A stretch of 64,000 bases of DNA from Longibaculum muris. GTDB lineage: Bacteria > Bacillota_I > Bacilli_A > Erysipelotrichales > Coprobacillaceae. The notes under the pieces are model-generated. The model saw only the letters and a list, made by a program, of their open reading frames with translations, had not been told where the DNA came from and searched no databases. Position numbers and translations under genes: made by a program. Below, piece after piece: positions 1-8,994 of the stretch. Position 1 is the first letter of the stretch, and every line of letters starts with the position of its first letter. The stretch lies in contig NZ_SMCQ01000002.1 of NCBI RefSeq assembly GCF_004343035.1, positions 124,001 through 188,000 of the forward strand, given 5' to 3'.

Positions 1-374
1 ATAATGAAACTCAAGATTTTCTTTATCAAATGTTGGATCTTTTGGATAATCACCTCTTAATGATAAATATTTTCTATGTTATGTTCTTTTAATTGTTGAC
101 AGATATCTAAAACTTCTTGAGAAGTTGATGATATACAAGTTAAGTGAGCAACTGCTTCAATATGATAATCATTTTTTATCTTAGAAGCAATTTCTACAGT
201 TTTTCCTTTGGTTGAACCTCCAGCTCCATAAGTCACACTGATAAAATCTGGTTGTAGTTTAGCGAGTTCATCAATTGTATAATAAATCGAAGAAATATCT
301 CCGGTTTTATTCTTAGGAGGAAAGACCTCAAAAGAAATTGTTGCTTTATTTTTTAGAATTTCAGAAATTTTCAT
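1..374 (-). pseudogene. metF: 5,10-methylenetetrahydrofolate reductase N-terminus, frameshifted and cut by window edge
   Basis: The first ~105 residues match the start of MetF, which reduces methylene-THF to methyl-THF for methionine synthesis: ISFEVFPPK, FISVTYGAGGS and AVAHLTC are family signatures. The start is the ATG at 374, 8 nt after GAGGTG; an upstream in-frame ATG at 389 lies inside the ribosome binding site. The frame ends at a TAA at 57-59, but the next bases in another frame read LRGDYPKDPTFDKENLEFHY, the expected continuation after ENI. One base is missing near 63-70, probably in a T run (expected ENI-L-x-LRGD). It is a frameshift mutation or a homopolymer sequencing error; the rest lies outside the window. 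Confidence 0.85.
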
Positions 375-413
375 ATATTTACACCTCATTTTGCTATATT
401 TTAAAGCATATAA

Positions 414-438
414 AAAGAATAGTCAAAAACTATTCTTT
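414..438 (-). terminator. Intrinsic terminator of the Bce-like cassette
   Basis: Inverted repeat AAAGAATAG/CTATTCTTT (414-422 and 430-438, 7-nt loop). On the minus strand it is followed by TTTTTAT. It lies just after the permease stop and before metF. Confidence 0.75.
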
Positions 439-457
439 AAAATACATAGAAATTTCA

Positions 458-2695
458 TTATTCTCTTATTGTTTTATTCTCTAAACCATCTTTTTTGAGA
501 ATTGAATAAATCGGAAGTAAGGAAAAAGAAATCAAAATTATAATCAGTATCAATGTTGGTAACACTTGTCCCATCAATGGAATAGGATCCATAAAAATAT
601 GCCATCCACCATTGCCTCCATGTTCAATAAACATATCTGCAAAATGATAATAAAGCGCAAAAACAAATCCAAGACTTGCAATGAACAAAGACTTATACAT
701 ATATATTTTCCATATTTCTATTTTTCTAAAACCTAATAATTGATAAGTTGCGATTGTTTCTCTTTGTTTTAATAATTCAAAAGACAATTGATAAATATAA
801 ATAACACTTGTTGCAACAATCAATGCTAAACGTAAAGTTGGAAAATCAAATACTGATTCTTTTGACATTTGATATTCATAATCTCTTTGTGGTTGTAAAG
901 AACTATCAATAACATTATATCTCATCTTTGGATTAGCTTTTGCAAAAGCAAGGATTGCCTGATTCTTTTGGGCAATACTATCAAAAGATAGATAAACTTC
1001 TTGATAATGCTTTACATCTGCATATTTGATAAAATCATCTTTAGACATAATTATAAATTTTTCTTCATAGTTACTTAATACGTATGCAATTTGAAAAACA
1101 TTTCCATCAACCAAAGAATAAGTTTGTAAATTGTTATCTCTATCAAATCCTAGACTAACAATAATTTCACCAGTTTTTAATACTTGATCTTGTGGTAATG
1201 AAAATTGTTTTTTTACATTTTCATCAAGACAATAGATTTTATGGGGATAACCATTTTCTGGTGAATATAAAAAGTTATGTGTATATATAACTTCTTTAGC
1301 ATAAGAAGACATTGTTTTAAAATCATCAGGATGAATATTGGTATTATCAACAATCGGTGAATAAATTAAAGTTGCATTTTGTGATGTTTCAACATATTCA
1401 TTTCTTTGCTTTGTTAAATGTATACCATAAATATAATCTCCAATAATTGACATCATCATTAAAGATGCTATAAAGACAAAGAAAATCTTAAATATCATTT
1501 GTTTCTTATTATTAACCAATTGACGCCACCCTAAATACATTGGACGCATTTGATGTAGTTTTTTATAACGATAATAGAAATATTGAAATTCCGCTGATTC
1601 AAAAGATCCACTTAATGCACGTCGTGTTGCTCCACGAGCTGGCATAAAATAGCTGATCAAAGACATCAAGACAATAATAAAAATACAACCTAGATAATAA
1701 TTCCAATTGAACTGCAATGGTATGATTGTATCCACAATAAGAATGAAAATATTTCCAACAATCACATAAGCAATACTTGCAACTATAATAGATAAAAGTG
1801 CTAATAACATGGCTTGGATAAAAACAATATAATAGACCTGCCGTTTTGTTGCACCAATTCCTCGTAATAAAGTGTAATCATTCTTACGATTTTCAAACGA
1901 GGCAATTGTCAATCCTGAAACAATAATACATCCAACAATAAATAAAACAAATTCCACAATCACAATTAAGAAATTAAGTTGAGATTTTGAACCAATATCT
2001 TGATTCAAATCAAAGACTCTATCTAATCTTATATCTCCATGAACACTTATATTTTCTTGTTTATAAGTATCAATATAAACAGCATATTTTTGTGGTGTTG
2101 TTTGTTTTCCTAAAAGAATATCTGTATCCCCACTTTCTTGTAAGATACCAACAACTTTCCATTGTCCCACTGCATTATAACACTCATCGTTTCCATCTGA
2201 TGTAGGTTGATAATATCGATATGCTACCTCAATATTTTGGTCAAGTTTTATATCATAACCCATACGCTTTAGGGTACTTTCCTTAATGGCAACTTCGTTT
2301 TCTTTTTTAGGAAAATGACCATCTTTTAATTGAATTGATAAAATATCCTTATTTCCTTCAATATAATGAATGGAATCATCTCCATATGAGTATCCGATAT
2401 CAGCCACAAGGGCATACTCAAAATCAGCATCCTTAAACATAGTCTCTTTATTTTGATAAGTTATAGGTGTTTTTAAGATTTCATCTTTATCATAAGGTGT
2501 ATAACTTATATAATCATAATAACCATGTTTTGCTTGTGAATTTAAAATATATGAATTGAGTAAAAGCGGTGTTAAAAAGGTAATCATCATAATAACAAAT
2601 GAAAGAGCAATCAATGTGACCAAAGTCACTTTGCTATCGTTACGATGGGTTTTTAAATCTTGAATTGCAAAATGATGTAGTAAATTATTTTTCAT
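458..2695 (-). CDS. FtsX-type ABC transporter permease (Bce-like module)
   Basis: Membrane subunit of an ABC exporter with two FtsX-like domains: an N-terminal helix (about residues 28-48), a large extracellular part, a block of three helices (about 240-365), a second N-terminal-type helix near 405, another extracellular domain, then three C-terminal helices. The start is the ATG at 2695, overlapping the ATPase stop by 11 bp, rather than the first in-frame ATG at 2722. It is the last gene of regulator-kinase-ATPase-permease. Such cassettes usually sense and remove cell-envelope peptides such as bacitracin; the substrate here is not visible. At ~745 residues it is intact. Confidence 0.85.
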   Translation of the reverse strand: MKNNLLHHFAIQDLKTHRNDSKVTLVTLIALSFVIMMITFLTPLLLNSYILNSQAKHGYYDYISYTPYDKDEILKTPITYQNKETMFKDADFEYALVADIGYSYGDDSIHYIEGNKDILSIQLKDGHFPKKENEVAIKESTLKRMGYDIKLDQNIEVAYRYYQPTSDGNDECYNAVGQWKVVGILQESGDTDILLGKQTTPQKYAVYIDTYKQENISVHGDIRLDRVFDLNQDIGSKSQLNFLIVIVEFVLFIVGCIIVSGLTIASFENRKNDYTLLRGIGATKRQVYYIVFIQAMLLALLSIIVASIAYVIVGNIFILIVDTIIPLQFNWNYYLGCIFIIVLMSLISYFMPARGATRRALSGSFESAEFQYFYYRYKKLHQMRPMYLGWRQLVNNKKQMIFKIFFVFIASLMMMSIIGDYIYGIHLTKQRNEYVETSQNATLIYSPIVDNTNIHPDDFKTMSSYAKEVIYTHNFLYSPENGYPHKIYCLDENVKKQFSLPQDQVLKTGEIIVSLGFDRDNNLQTYSLVDGNVFQIAYVLSNYEEKFIIMSKDDFIKYADVKHYQEVYLSFDSIAQKNQAILAFAKANPKMRYNVIDSSLQPQRDYEYQMSKESVFDFPTLRLALIVATSVIYIYQLSFELLKQRETIATYQLLGFRKIEIWKIYMYKSLFIASLGFVFALYYHFADMFIEHGGNGGWHIFMDPIPLMGQVLPTLILIIILISFSLLPIYSILKKDGLENKTIRE

Positions 2696-3365
2696 CTGTA
2701 TCACCCACAATCTGACCATCACTAATCGTAATAATACGATCGGCTTGAGAAGCTATCATATCATCATGTGTGACCAAAATGAGAGTTTGCTTATATTGAC
2801 GTTGTGACAATTTTAACAGTTCAACAACTTCCAAAGAACTTTTGGCATCTAGATTTCCTGTTGGTTCATCGGCCAAAATAATAGCTGGTTTCATAGCCAA
2901 AGCTCTTGCAATGGCAACACGTTGTTGTTGACCACCAGAAAGTTCTTTGACAAAAGCCGTTTTCTTTTCTTTTAAACCTAATAAATCCAAAAGTTCATCA
3001 ATAAATTCATGATCTTCTTTTAAATGATCTAAATGAATAGGTAAAACAATATTTTCAATAACATTTAAACTTGAAATCAAATTATAGAATTGAAAAACAA
3101 ATCCCATACGGCGACGACGATAACGTGAAAGTTGATCATCACTCATATCATATAAAGAATTTCCTTCTAATAAAACCACTCCATGTTGAGGTTTTGTTAA
3201 TCCTCCCATCACATGAAGAAGTGTTGATTTTCCACTCCCACTCTTTCCCACAATAGCAACAAAACTTCCTTCTTCAATTGTAAGATTAATATGTGAAATC
3301 GCATCAACCTTATTTTCATCATATCCATAACTCTTTCTTACATCTTTTAATTCTAATAGTGCCAT
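2685..3365 (-). CDS. ABC transporter ATP-binding protein (MacB/LolD/BceA type)
   Basis: 226-residue ATPase with all motifs: Walker A GKSGSGKST near residue 39, Q-loop FVFQFYN, signature ELSGGQQQRVAIARAL, Walker B IILADEPTGNLD and the switch His in LVTHD. A GAGGAGGG ribosome binding site precedes the ATG. It energises the permease that overlaps its 3' end and follows the kinase gene by about 40 bp, so it completes a sensing-and-export cassette. Confidence 0.92.
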   Translation of the reverse strand: MALLELKDVRKSYGYDENKVDAISHINLTIEEGSFVAIVGKSGSGKSTLLHVMGGLTKPQHGVVLLEGNSLYDMSDDQLSRYRRRRMGFVFQFYNLISSLNVIENIVLPIHLDHLKEDHEFIDELLDLLGLKEKKTAFVKELSGGQQQRVAIARALAMKPAIILADEPTGNLDAKSSLEVVELLKLSQRQYKQTLILVTHDDMIASQADRIITISDGQIVGDTDEK

Positions 3366-3404
3366 ACACTTTCCCTCCTCACTATCTAATATAAACTTCT
3401 TTTC

Positions 3405-4433
3405 TTACTCGATAGTGACTGTGTATTTATTTTTTGTTTCTTTTTGAGGCAAGAGGATTTCAAAAACAGCACCTTGATCATTATAGATATAAATACTTCC
3501 ATGATGATCTTGAATAATTTCTTGAGAAATCGATAATCCAATTCCTATTCCTTGATGAGATTGATATTCACTTCGATAAAAACGTTCAAACAAATGAGGG
3601 ATATCTTCCTCTATAAAACCATCTCCATGATCATGAATTATGATTTTCATATAAGATGATTTTTCTAAACAAGTGATATCAATTGATGAATGAGATTTTT
3701 GTTCAATACAATTCTTTAAAATATTTTCAATGGCTTCTTTCATCCATTGAAAATCACAATAAATCATTTGATTTTCTCCTTGTATTTTCAAATGAACATC
3801 ATTATCTTCCATCAATGGAAATAATTGTTCTTGAATAGAATCTATAATCTCACTAAAAAGATAATCTTTTTTATGATATTCAATAGAATGAGAATCAAGT
3901 TGAGCAAGTTGTAATAAATCTTCAATACAATCTTGTATTCTTTGAGTTTGAAAAACAATTTGTTCAACAATTCGATGTTGTTTCCCTTGAGTCATTTCTA
4001 ATAAAAGATCTTCTTTTAAAAACATGGCTGTTAATGGGGTTTTGATTTGATGAGATATATTTTCAATATAGTTTTTTAATTGATTTTGTTCATGATGTAA
4101 ACGTTCTAACATCCCCTGCATTCTGATATTTAAGATATGAAGATGAGATGATAAAACAGCAATATAGCTTTCTCCATCAATAAGCGGAAAGGTTTCTGCT
4201 TTTTCTTCAATAATCATTTGACACATCTCTATTAAAGTTAGAAGTGATTTTTTTAAATGTTGAATATATCTAAAATGGATGATGATTATAACAAAAGAAA
4301 GACAAAGAATAATATAATAAAAAAAGATATTTTTTGTGATAAGAGCCACTATTGAAATCATCATAATCATTAATAAAAACACAATACAACCTATTGAATA
4401 GAGCGATTGACTTTTTCTTAAATGCTTCTCCAT
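3405..4433 (-). CDS. Membrane sensor histidine kinase (BceS-like)
   Basis: 342-residue kinase with two N-terminal membrane helices (about residues 12-53) separated by only a few residues, so almost no extracellular sensor. This is the intramembrane-sensing layout of BceS-type kinases, which take their signal from the partner permease. Phosphoacceptor His is in ENISHQIKTPLTAM (about residue 127); ATPase motifs are AIENILKNC (N box), DHGDGF (G1) and GIGIGLSIS (G2). The 5' end overlaps the response regulator gene by 16 bp. Sensing through the permease is inferred from architecture and linkage. Confidence 0.9.
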   Translation of the reverse strand: MEKHLRKSQSLYSIGCIVFLLMIMMISIVALITKNIFFYYIILCLSFVIIIIHFRYIQHLKKSLLTLIEMCQMIIEEKAETFPLIDGESYIAVLSSHLHILNIRMQGMLERLHHEQNQLKNYIENISHQIKTPLTAMFLKEDLLLEMTQGKQHRIVEQIVFQTQRIQDCIEDLLQLAQLDSHSIEYHKKDYLFSEIIDSIQEQLFPLMEDNDVHLKIQGENQMIYCDFQWMKEAIENILKNCIEQKSHSSIDITCLEKSSYMKIIIHDHGDGFIEEDIPHLFERFYRSEYQSHQGIGIGLSISQEIIQDHHGSIYIYNDQGAVFEILLPQKETKNKYTVTIE

Positions 4434-5086
4434 CGATACCCAATCCCCCTCACTGTTTCAATATAGTCCATTCCTTTATAAGTTCCTAACTTTTCTCTTA
4501 ACCTTTTCATATGTACACTCACCGTATTATCTTCAATATAATTTCCTGTACGTTCTTCAATAAATTCGATTAATCTTTCTCTTGTCACAACCACGCCTTG
4601 ATTTTGAACCATTAAAAATAAGATTTCATACCCAATAGCACTTAAGAGAATCTCTTGTTGTTGTTTGAAAACATGATATTTTTTTATATCAATATATAAA
4701 TCATTTGTTTCAATAACATCCTTGTTTTTAAGAATTCGTCGTGAAATACTATGCATTCTCGCTAATAATTCATTGACACGAAATGGTTTGCTAATGTAAT
4801 CATCGCCACCAGCATTTAAAGCCTCTACCAGTGTTTCTTCATCAGTTCTAGCAGTTAAAAACAAAATTGGAACTTGGCTGACTTGACGAATTTGTTGACA
4901 TAATGTCACACCATTACCATCTGGTAATTGAATATCCATAATAATTAATTCAATATCATGAATATCTATATTCAGTGTCTCTTTGATTGTATAGGCTTGT
5001 TTCACTTCATAATTTTTCATTGTTAATAAATCATATAATGTTTCTTGGATTCCCAAATCATCTTCTACAATTAATATCATTCTCAT
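4418..5086 (-). CDS. OmpR-family response regulator (BceR-like)
   Basis: 222-residue regulator: receiver with the acidic pair in IVEDDLG, phosphoacceptor Asp in LIIMDIQLPDGNG (about residue 51), conserved Thr in LFLTAR and Lys in YISKPF, then a winged helix ending ETVRGIGYRWR. The ATG at 5086, 5 nt after AGGGGG, is preferred to the GTG at 5089. It is first in the Bce-like cassette and should act on envelope-stress transport promoters. Only about 40 bp separate it from the C39-like gene upstream, which ends in a terminator hairpin. Confidence 0.9.
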   Translation of the reverse strand: MRMILIVEDDLGIQETLYDLLTMKNYEVKQAYTIKETLNIDIHDIELIIMDIQLPDGNGVTLCQQIRQVSQVPILFLTARTDEETLVEALNAGGDDYISKPFRVNELLARMHSISRRILKNKDVIETNDLYIDIKKYHVFKQQQEILLSAIGYEILFLMVQNQGVVVTRERLIEFIEERTGNYIEDNTVSVHMKRLREKLGTYKGMDYIETVRGIGYRWRSI

Positions 5087-5111
5087 CACATCCCCCTACA
5101 TTCCATTCTAT

Positions 5112-5142
5112 CAAAAAAAAGAATAGTCATCTATTCTTTTCC
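5112..5142 (-). terminator. Terminator of the C39-like gene
   Basis: Hairpin AAGAATAG-ATGA-CTATTCTT followed on the minus strand by a T run. The stem contains the last codons and TGA stop of the C39-like gene and separates it from the Bce-like cassette. Confidence 0.75.
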
Positions 5143-5891
5143 TTACTATAAACCCATAAATTCTTAATTTGATTTTTAATTTCATCAAAACGATAACCTT
5201 TTTGACTATGTTGACGACTATTTGGATCATTAACATAAATCAATCCATTTTTATATTCTCTAAGAACAATAAAATGTCCTTCAGTTGTAAATATTCCTGG
5301 TCCCACACTACAAATAATGGGATGATGCTGCTCTAATTCTTGCTTAATCATATCTTCATTTAAGGACATCTGACCCGCATTAACCCCAAAACATCTTGCT
5401 CCTTCATCCATTAATCGCCACGATGTTCCAGCTTGAGTATAATAACCTTTTTGATAAGCATATTTTGCAATCACATAAGGATTTAAAGAAGCATTGTTTT
5501 GTAAATAACTTAAAACCATTGATAAACATGTTGGACCACATCCATTCACAGCTATAAAATCATCCCCATATTTGCGATATCCCCATCTTGTATCCCATTG
5601 TAAAAGTAAAGGAATTTCTTGAGATTTTAAATCTGTTTTTAAATCTAAAGAAAGGTTTTGGGGTTGACGTAAATAGTGTGAAACAAATGGAATTGTTTCT
5701 TTATTATGCATTGCTAATTTTAATAATGAAGGTGGAATATCATCCTGATGTTGCATAATATATGACCAATCTGCAGATTGGTCATAAGCAGCATCCATAT
5801 GTACATCTTCTTTTAAGACATAGTGGTCTAAAAGTAAAATAATGAATGGAATAATGATAATTGCGATAAATACAATGATTTTACGTTTCAT
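5127..5891 (-). CDS. Membrane-anchored C39-like cysteine peptidase
   Basis: One N-terminal membrane segment (residues 4-22) with the bulk outside, and a papain-like C39_2 domain from about residue 92: catalytic Cys in VNGCGPTCLSMVLSYL, His in EGHFIVL and a following Asp/Asn in VNDPNS. The ATG at 5891 (8 nt after AAGGAG) is chosen over the GTG at 5897. Related proteins are predicted extracellular peptidases or peptidoglycan-associated enzymes; the substrate is unknown. It follows the VanRS-like genes and has its own promoter with three response-regulator-type repeats, so it is probably the output gene of that system. Confidence 0.8.
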   Translation of the reverse strand: MKRKIIVFIAIIIIPFIILLLDHYVLKEDVHMDAAYDQSADWSYIMQHQDDIPPSLLKLAMHNKETIPFVSHYLRQPQNLSLDLKTDLKSQEIPLLLQWDTRWGYRKYGDDFIAVNGCGPTCLSMVLSYLQNNASLNPYVIAKYAYQKGYYTQAGTSWRLMDEGARCFGVNAGQMSLNEDMIKQELEQHHPIICSVGPGIFTTEGHFIVLREYKNGLIYVNDPNSRQHSQKGYRFDEIKNQIKNLWVYSKEKNR

Positions 5892-5914
5892 ACTCACATC
5901 TCCTTACAGACACT

Positions 5915-5970
5915 AGTATAATCAATAAAGTAAGGAAATTGTTTAACAAATTCTTAAGATTTTCTTAAAA
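5915..5970 (-). promoter_or_regulatory. Three 11-bp direct repeats and promoter of the C39-like gene
   Basis: On the minus strand TTTTAA, TCTTAA and TGTTAA begin at 5970, 5959 and 5948, an exact 11-bp period typical of OmpR/VanR-family binding. A -10 TATACT lies at 5915-5920; the -35 position (17-bp spacer) holds only AACAAT and abuts the last repeat, as in an activated promoter. The first repeat overlaps the kinase stop codon. Related repeats precede the VanR-like gene. Confidence 0.7.
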
Positions 5971-7062
5971 TGGTTGACGTGGTAAAATAACTTCAAAAAC
6001 AGTTTGACGATTTTCACTTGTCACTTTAATATGTCCATGATGTAAATCAACAATCATTTTTGCAATTGAAAGCCCTAAGCCTGATCCTCCAGTTGTTGAA
6101 GAACGTGATTCATCTAAACGATAGAATTGTTCAAAAATACGATTCAGCTTATCTTTTGGAATCGTGTTCCCTACATTAGAAAATAAAATATGGCTATAAA
6201 TCCCCTCATGATATGCTTTAACTTGTATAGTTGAAGAAGCATCACCATAATAAAAAGCATTTTTAAAAATATTATTAAAGACTCTAGCAATTTTATTAGG
6301 ATCAGCATATATCATAAAATCATTTTCAACATCAATAGAAACTGTTTGTTTTTTTTCTGAAAGAATAGGATAAAATTCTTCTTTCATCTGTTCTAATAAA
6401 TAAGATAAACAAACATCTTCTTGATGTAATTGATTGTAGGCTTGATTTAATTTTGCAATATCAAAAAATTCATTAATTAATTTTTCTAATCGATACGCTT
6501 TTTCTAATGTCATATGGGTATACTTTTGACGTAATTCATCAGGTAAATCATTCGTTTCATCTAATAAACATAAATAACCAATAACTGAAGCCAATGGAGT
6601 TTTAATATCATGAGCAAGATAAGCAATCATATCAACTTTATGTTGTTCCTCTTGAATAGCTTTTTTCTCATTTTCTAAACTTTCTTTCTTTAATTCATTT
6701 AAATCATTTTCTAATTCAAATAAAGATTCATCCAAAATAATTCTTTGATCATTTTTTTGAAATAAGATTTTCATTTGTGAAAAGACTTGTGATATTTTTT
6801 GAATTGCATATATTTCTACAATCAATGAATTTAATAATAGTGCAGCTAATAAAGTCATAAAAACAAAAGCAGTTTGATTTTTCAAAATAAAATTAGCAAA
6901 ATCCCAGCCAAATATTTCTTGTATAAAATTAATCACTGCGCCATTATAAAAATGATCTACAAAAAAATACATCAACAATAAAATAACAATCGATATCACA
7001 GCAATCATAACATGTCTTTTTAATATTTCTTTTTGAAATCTTCGTGTATAATCCTTAGCCAA
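5965..7062 (-). CDS. VanS-like sensor histidine kinase
   Basis: 365-residue kinase with two membrane helices (about residues 15-35 and 62-85) around a short extracellular loop, a coiled linker, then the catalytic core. H box YLAHDIKTPLASVIGYL matches VanS-type kinases; the N box is VFNNIFKNAFYYG and G2 is GGSGLGLSIAK. It overlaps the response regulator by 8 bp. VanS proteins sense glycopeptides, but no vanHAX genes are present, so the name describes family only. The nearby target with matching operators is the C39-like gene. Confidence 0.9.
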   Translation of the reverse strand: MAKDYTRRFQKEILKRHVMIAVISIVILLLMYFFVDHFYNGAVINFIQEIFGWDFANFILKNQTAFVFMTLLAALLLNSLIVEIYAIQKISQVFSQMKILFQKNDQRIILDESLFELENDLNELKKESLENEKKAIQEEQHKVDMIAYLAHDIKTPLASVIGYLCLLDETNDLPDELRQKYTHMTLEKAYRLEKLINEFFDIAKLNQAYNQLHQEDVCLSYLLEQMKEEFYPILSEKKQTVSIDVENDFMIYADPNKIARVFNNIFKNAFYYGDASSTIQVKAYHEGIYSHILFSNVGNTIPKDKLNRIFEQFYRLDESRSSTTGGSGLGLSIAKMIVDLHHGHIKVTSENRQTVFEVILPRQPF

Positions 7063-7735
7063 TTTTATAACCTACTCCCCATACTGTTTGAATATATTTT
7101 GGATTCTCAGCACTATCATTCATTTTTTCTCTTAAATGACGAATATGCACCATAATTGAACTACTTGAATTTGTATAATATTTTTCACCCCATAAATCTT
7201 GAAAGATCTGATCAACAGTAACAACTTTTCCTTTGTTTTCACAAAGTAACCAGAGAATAGAAAATTCAGTTGGGGTCAAGGATAAGTTTTCGTTATTTAA
7301 CAAACATTGATGATTATCTTGATCAATCGTTAAAGCTCCTATGGTAATGATGTTTTCATTTTGTTGTGGTGTCATCATCTTATAACGACGTAATTGAGCT
7401 TTCACACGAGCCATTAATTCTAATGGTCGAAATGGTTTTGTCACATAATCATCAGCGCCAATAGTTAGACCAGTGATTTTATCAATCTCAGTTTCTTTAG
7501 CAGTTAACATTATAATAGGAAATGTATATGCTTCTCGCATTTTTTGACAGATTACTAAACCATCAATATCTGGCAACATAATATCTAAGATAGCCAAATC
7601 TATATTTTCATGAAAAGCACAATGTAAAGCATCTGTTCCATTATAAAACTTAAAAACTTGATATCCTTCATTTTTTAAATAGAGTTCTACTAAATCAGCA
7701 ATTTCTTTTTCATCATCAACAACTAAAACATTCAT
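7055..7735 (-). CDS. VanR-like OmpR-family response regulator
   Basis: 226 residues: receiver with VVDDEKEI, Asp in LAILDIMLPDIDG (about residue 52), MLTAKE and YVTKPFRPLEL, then a winged helix ending QTVWGVGYKIG. The start follows AAGGGGTGGGA. It is transcribed ahead of the kinase from a promoter that carries three 11-bp direct repeats, which points to autoregulation. The same repeats upstream of the C39-like gene define a probable two-promoter regulon. Confidence 0.92.
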   Translation of the reverse strand: MNVLVVDDEKEIADLVELYLKNEGYQVFKFYNGTDALHCAFHENIDLAILDIMLPDIDGLVICQKMREAYTFPIIMLTAKETEIDKITGLTIGADDYVTKPFRPLELMARVKAQLRRYKMMTPQQNENIITIGALTIDQDNHQCLLNNENLSLTPTEFSILWLLCENKGKVVTVDQIFQDLWGEKYYTNSSSSIMVHIRHLREKMNDSAENPKYIQTVWGVGYKIG

Positions 7736-7754
7736 ATTCCCACCCCTTTTCCCT

Positions 7755-7810
7755 ATTATATTACATAAATAATGTGAATATCTTAAGAATTTATTAACAA
7801 ATTGTCAAAA
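7755..7810 (-). promoter_or_regulatory. Promoter and 11-bp direct repeats of the VanR-like gene
   Basis: On the minus strand TTTTGA, TGTTAA and TCTTAA start at 7810, 7799 and 7788 (11-bp period), followed by a poor -35 (AGATAT) and a perfect -10 TATAAT at 7755-7760. The half-sites match those at the C39-like promoter. Confidence 0.7.
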
Positions 7811-7844
7811 AAGATAAATGAACACTATATCATTCATTTATCTT
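7811..7844 (-). terminator. Terminator downstream of the HAD phosphatase
   Basis: AAGATAAATGA/TCATTTATCTT stem with a 12-nt loop, followed on the minus strand by TTTTTT. It lies about 75 bp after the HAD stop and directly upstream of the VanR-like operator. Confidence 0.75.
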
Positions 7845-7918
7845 ACCATTTATAGAAAATCAATTGTTTTTCTTTGTTCATTAAGTTTCCTTCTTAATCC
7901 TTTTTTAACTTTTTACCC

Positions 7919-8782
7919 TTATATTTTCTCTTTTAAAATTATATCAATAGCTTTGGCAAAACCGTCATTTTCACATTCATCAACAACTCGATATGCTAAT
8001 AATTTAATTGTATCATCAGCATTTTTAGGAGCAAATGAATAAGGAAACAATTGAAATAAAGTGAAATCATTCATACCATCTCCTAAAACAGCAATATCTT
8101 TCTTATCAATCTTTTTAAGCTGTGCTACTTGTTGTAAAATCAAACCTTTTTGGGCATTTTCATTTGTGACTTCCACATTATCCTCAAATGATGATAAATA
8201 TGAAATTGTTGGAATACGCGCTAATAACTCTTTAGTCGGTGTAATATCACTAGCATTCAATGAAAAAGCTTCAACCTTAATAATATCTAAATCTCTCTGT
8301 AGAAACTCTTGAATATCACTAAATTGTTCAAGAAGATTACAAGGACAATTTACAAATGAACCATTTTTATCATAATCTTCTTTACGATTTCCAAATCTTT
8401 TAATTCCTCTTTCAATAAACTGTTCTTGTACATAACTTGGTTGATATCTTGTATAAAAACCTTTGGTTGTAAAAACCATATAAGGAACATGAGCATTCTC
8501 AAAGATTTGAATAATATCAGCAAATACACTTTTATTTAAATAGCAACTCATAATCACTTGACCATCTTCATCGCAATATTGAGCACCATTTCCTAAAATA
8601 GCATGACATCTTATGTCATATTGATCTAAGATAGAACGAACACCATAAAAATCACGACCTGATGCAATAGCAAATTCAATTCCATTTTCTTGTAATTGCT
8701 GAATTGCTTTTAAATTAGCTGGTGAAATTCCACTTTGATGATTAATAAGCGTTCCATCCATATCACTAACAACTAATTTCAT
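7919..8782 (-). CDS. Cof-type HAD-superfamily phosphatase
   Basis: 287-residue member of the Cof/YidA group (HAD class IIB): motif I VSDMDGTL with nucleophile Asp near residue 7, motif II IASGRD, and motif III/IV AVLGDGMNDFTLF near residue 235. These cytoplasmic enzymes dephosphorylate sugar phosphates, FMN or related small molecules; the substrate cannot be read from sequence. The start follows GGAGGAGAG. It is monocistronic with its own terminator and diverges from hsp20. Confidence 0.9.
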   Translation of the reverse strand: MKLVVSDMDGTLINHQSGISPANLKAIQQLQENGIEFAIASGRDFYGVRSILDQYDIRCHAILGNGAQYCDEDGQVIMSCYLNKSVFADIIQIFENAHVPYMVFTTKGFYTRYQPSYVQEQFIERGIKRFGNRKEDYDKNGSFVNCPCNLLEQFSDIQEFLQRDLDIIKVEAFSLNASDITPTKELLARIPTISYLSSFEDNVEVTNENAQKGLILQQVAQLKKIDKKDIAVLGDGMNDFTLFQLFPYSFAPKNADDTIKLLAYRVVDECENDGFAKAIDIILKEKI

Positions 8783-8856
8783 CTTCTCTCCTCCATATCC
8801 TATACCATATCATAATCCATGCTAAAAAACAGGAGCTTTCTTAATTTGTAAAATAT

Positions 8857-8898
8857 TTAGCACTCAAATGTTGACAGTGCTAAAATTAGTGATATAAT
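8857..8898 (+). promoter_or_regulatory. CIRCE operator with overlapping promoter
   Basis: TTAGCACTC-N9-CAGTGCTAA at 8857-8883 matches the HrcA CIRCE operator except for C instead of G at the start of the right arm. TTGACA (8871-8876) lies inside it and TATAAT (8893-8898) follows with a 16-bp spacer. HrcA bound here would block the promoter, so hsp20 should be heat-derepressed. Confidence 0.9.
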
Positions 8899-8905
8899 AT
8901 AAGTG

Positions 8906-8994
8906 TAGTTAGGGAAGGCCTAACAGGGTAGTTATTTCGTTACTCAATAGATTGAGTATTCAAGGGTTGATTTTTAAAGAAAGAGGCGATATAT
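8906..8994 (+). promoter_or_regulatory. Structured 5' leader of hsp20
   Basis: The ~90-nt leader has two hairpins: GTTAGG/CCTAAC with a short loop near 8908-8924, and TACTCAAT-AG-ATTGAGTA at 8941-8958. Neither clearly covers the weak ribosome binding site (AGAGG), so an RNA thermometer is possible but not shown. Confidence 0.4.

Noticed and set aside
1987-3256. Plus-strand ORFs inside the minus-strand ABC genes
   Set aside because: They lie fully within well-supported genes in antisense, lack ribosome binding sites and resemble no protein family.
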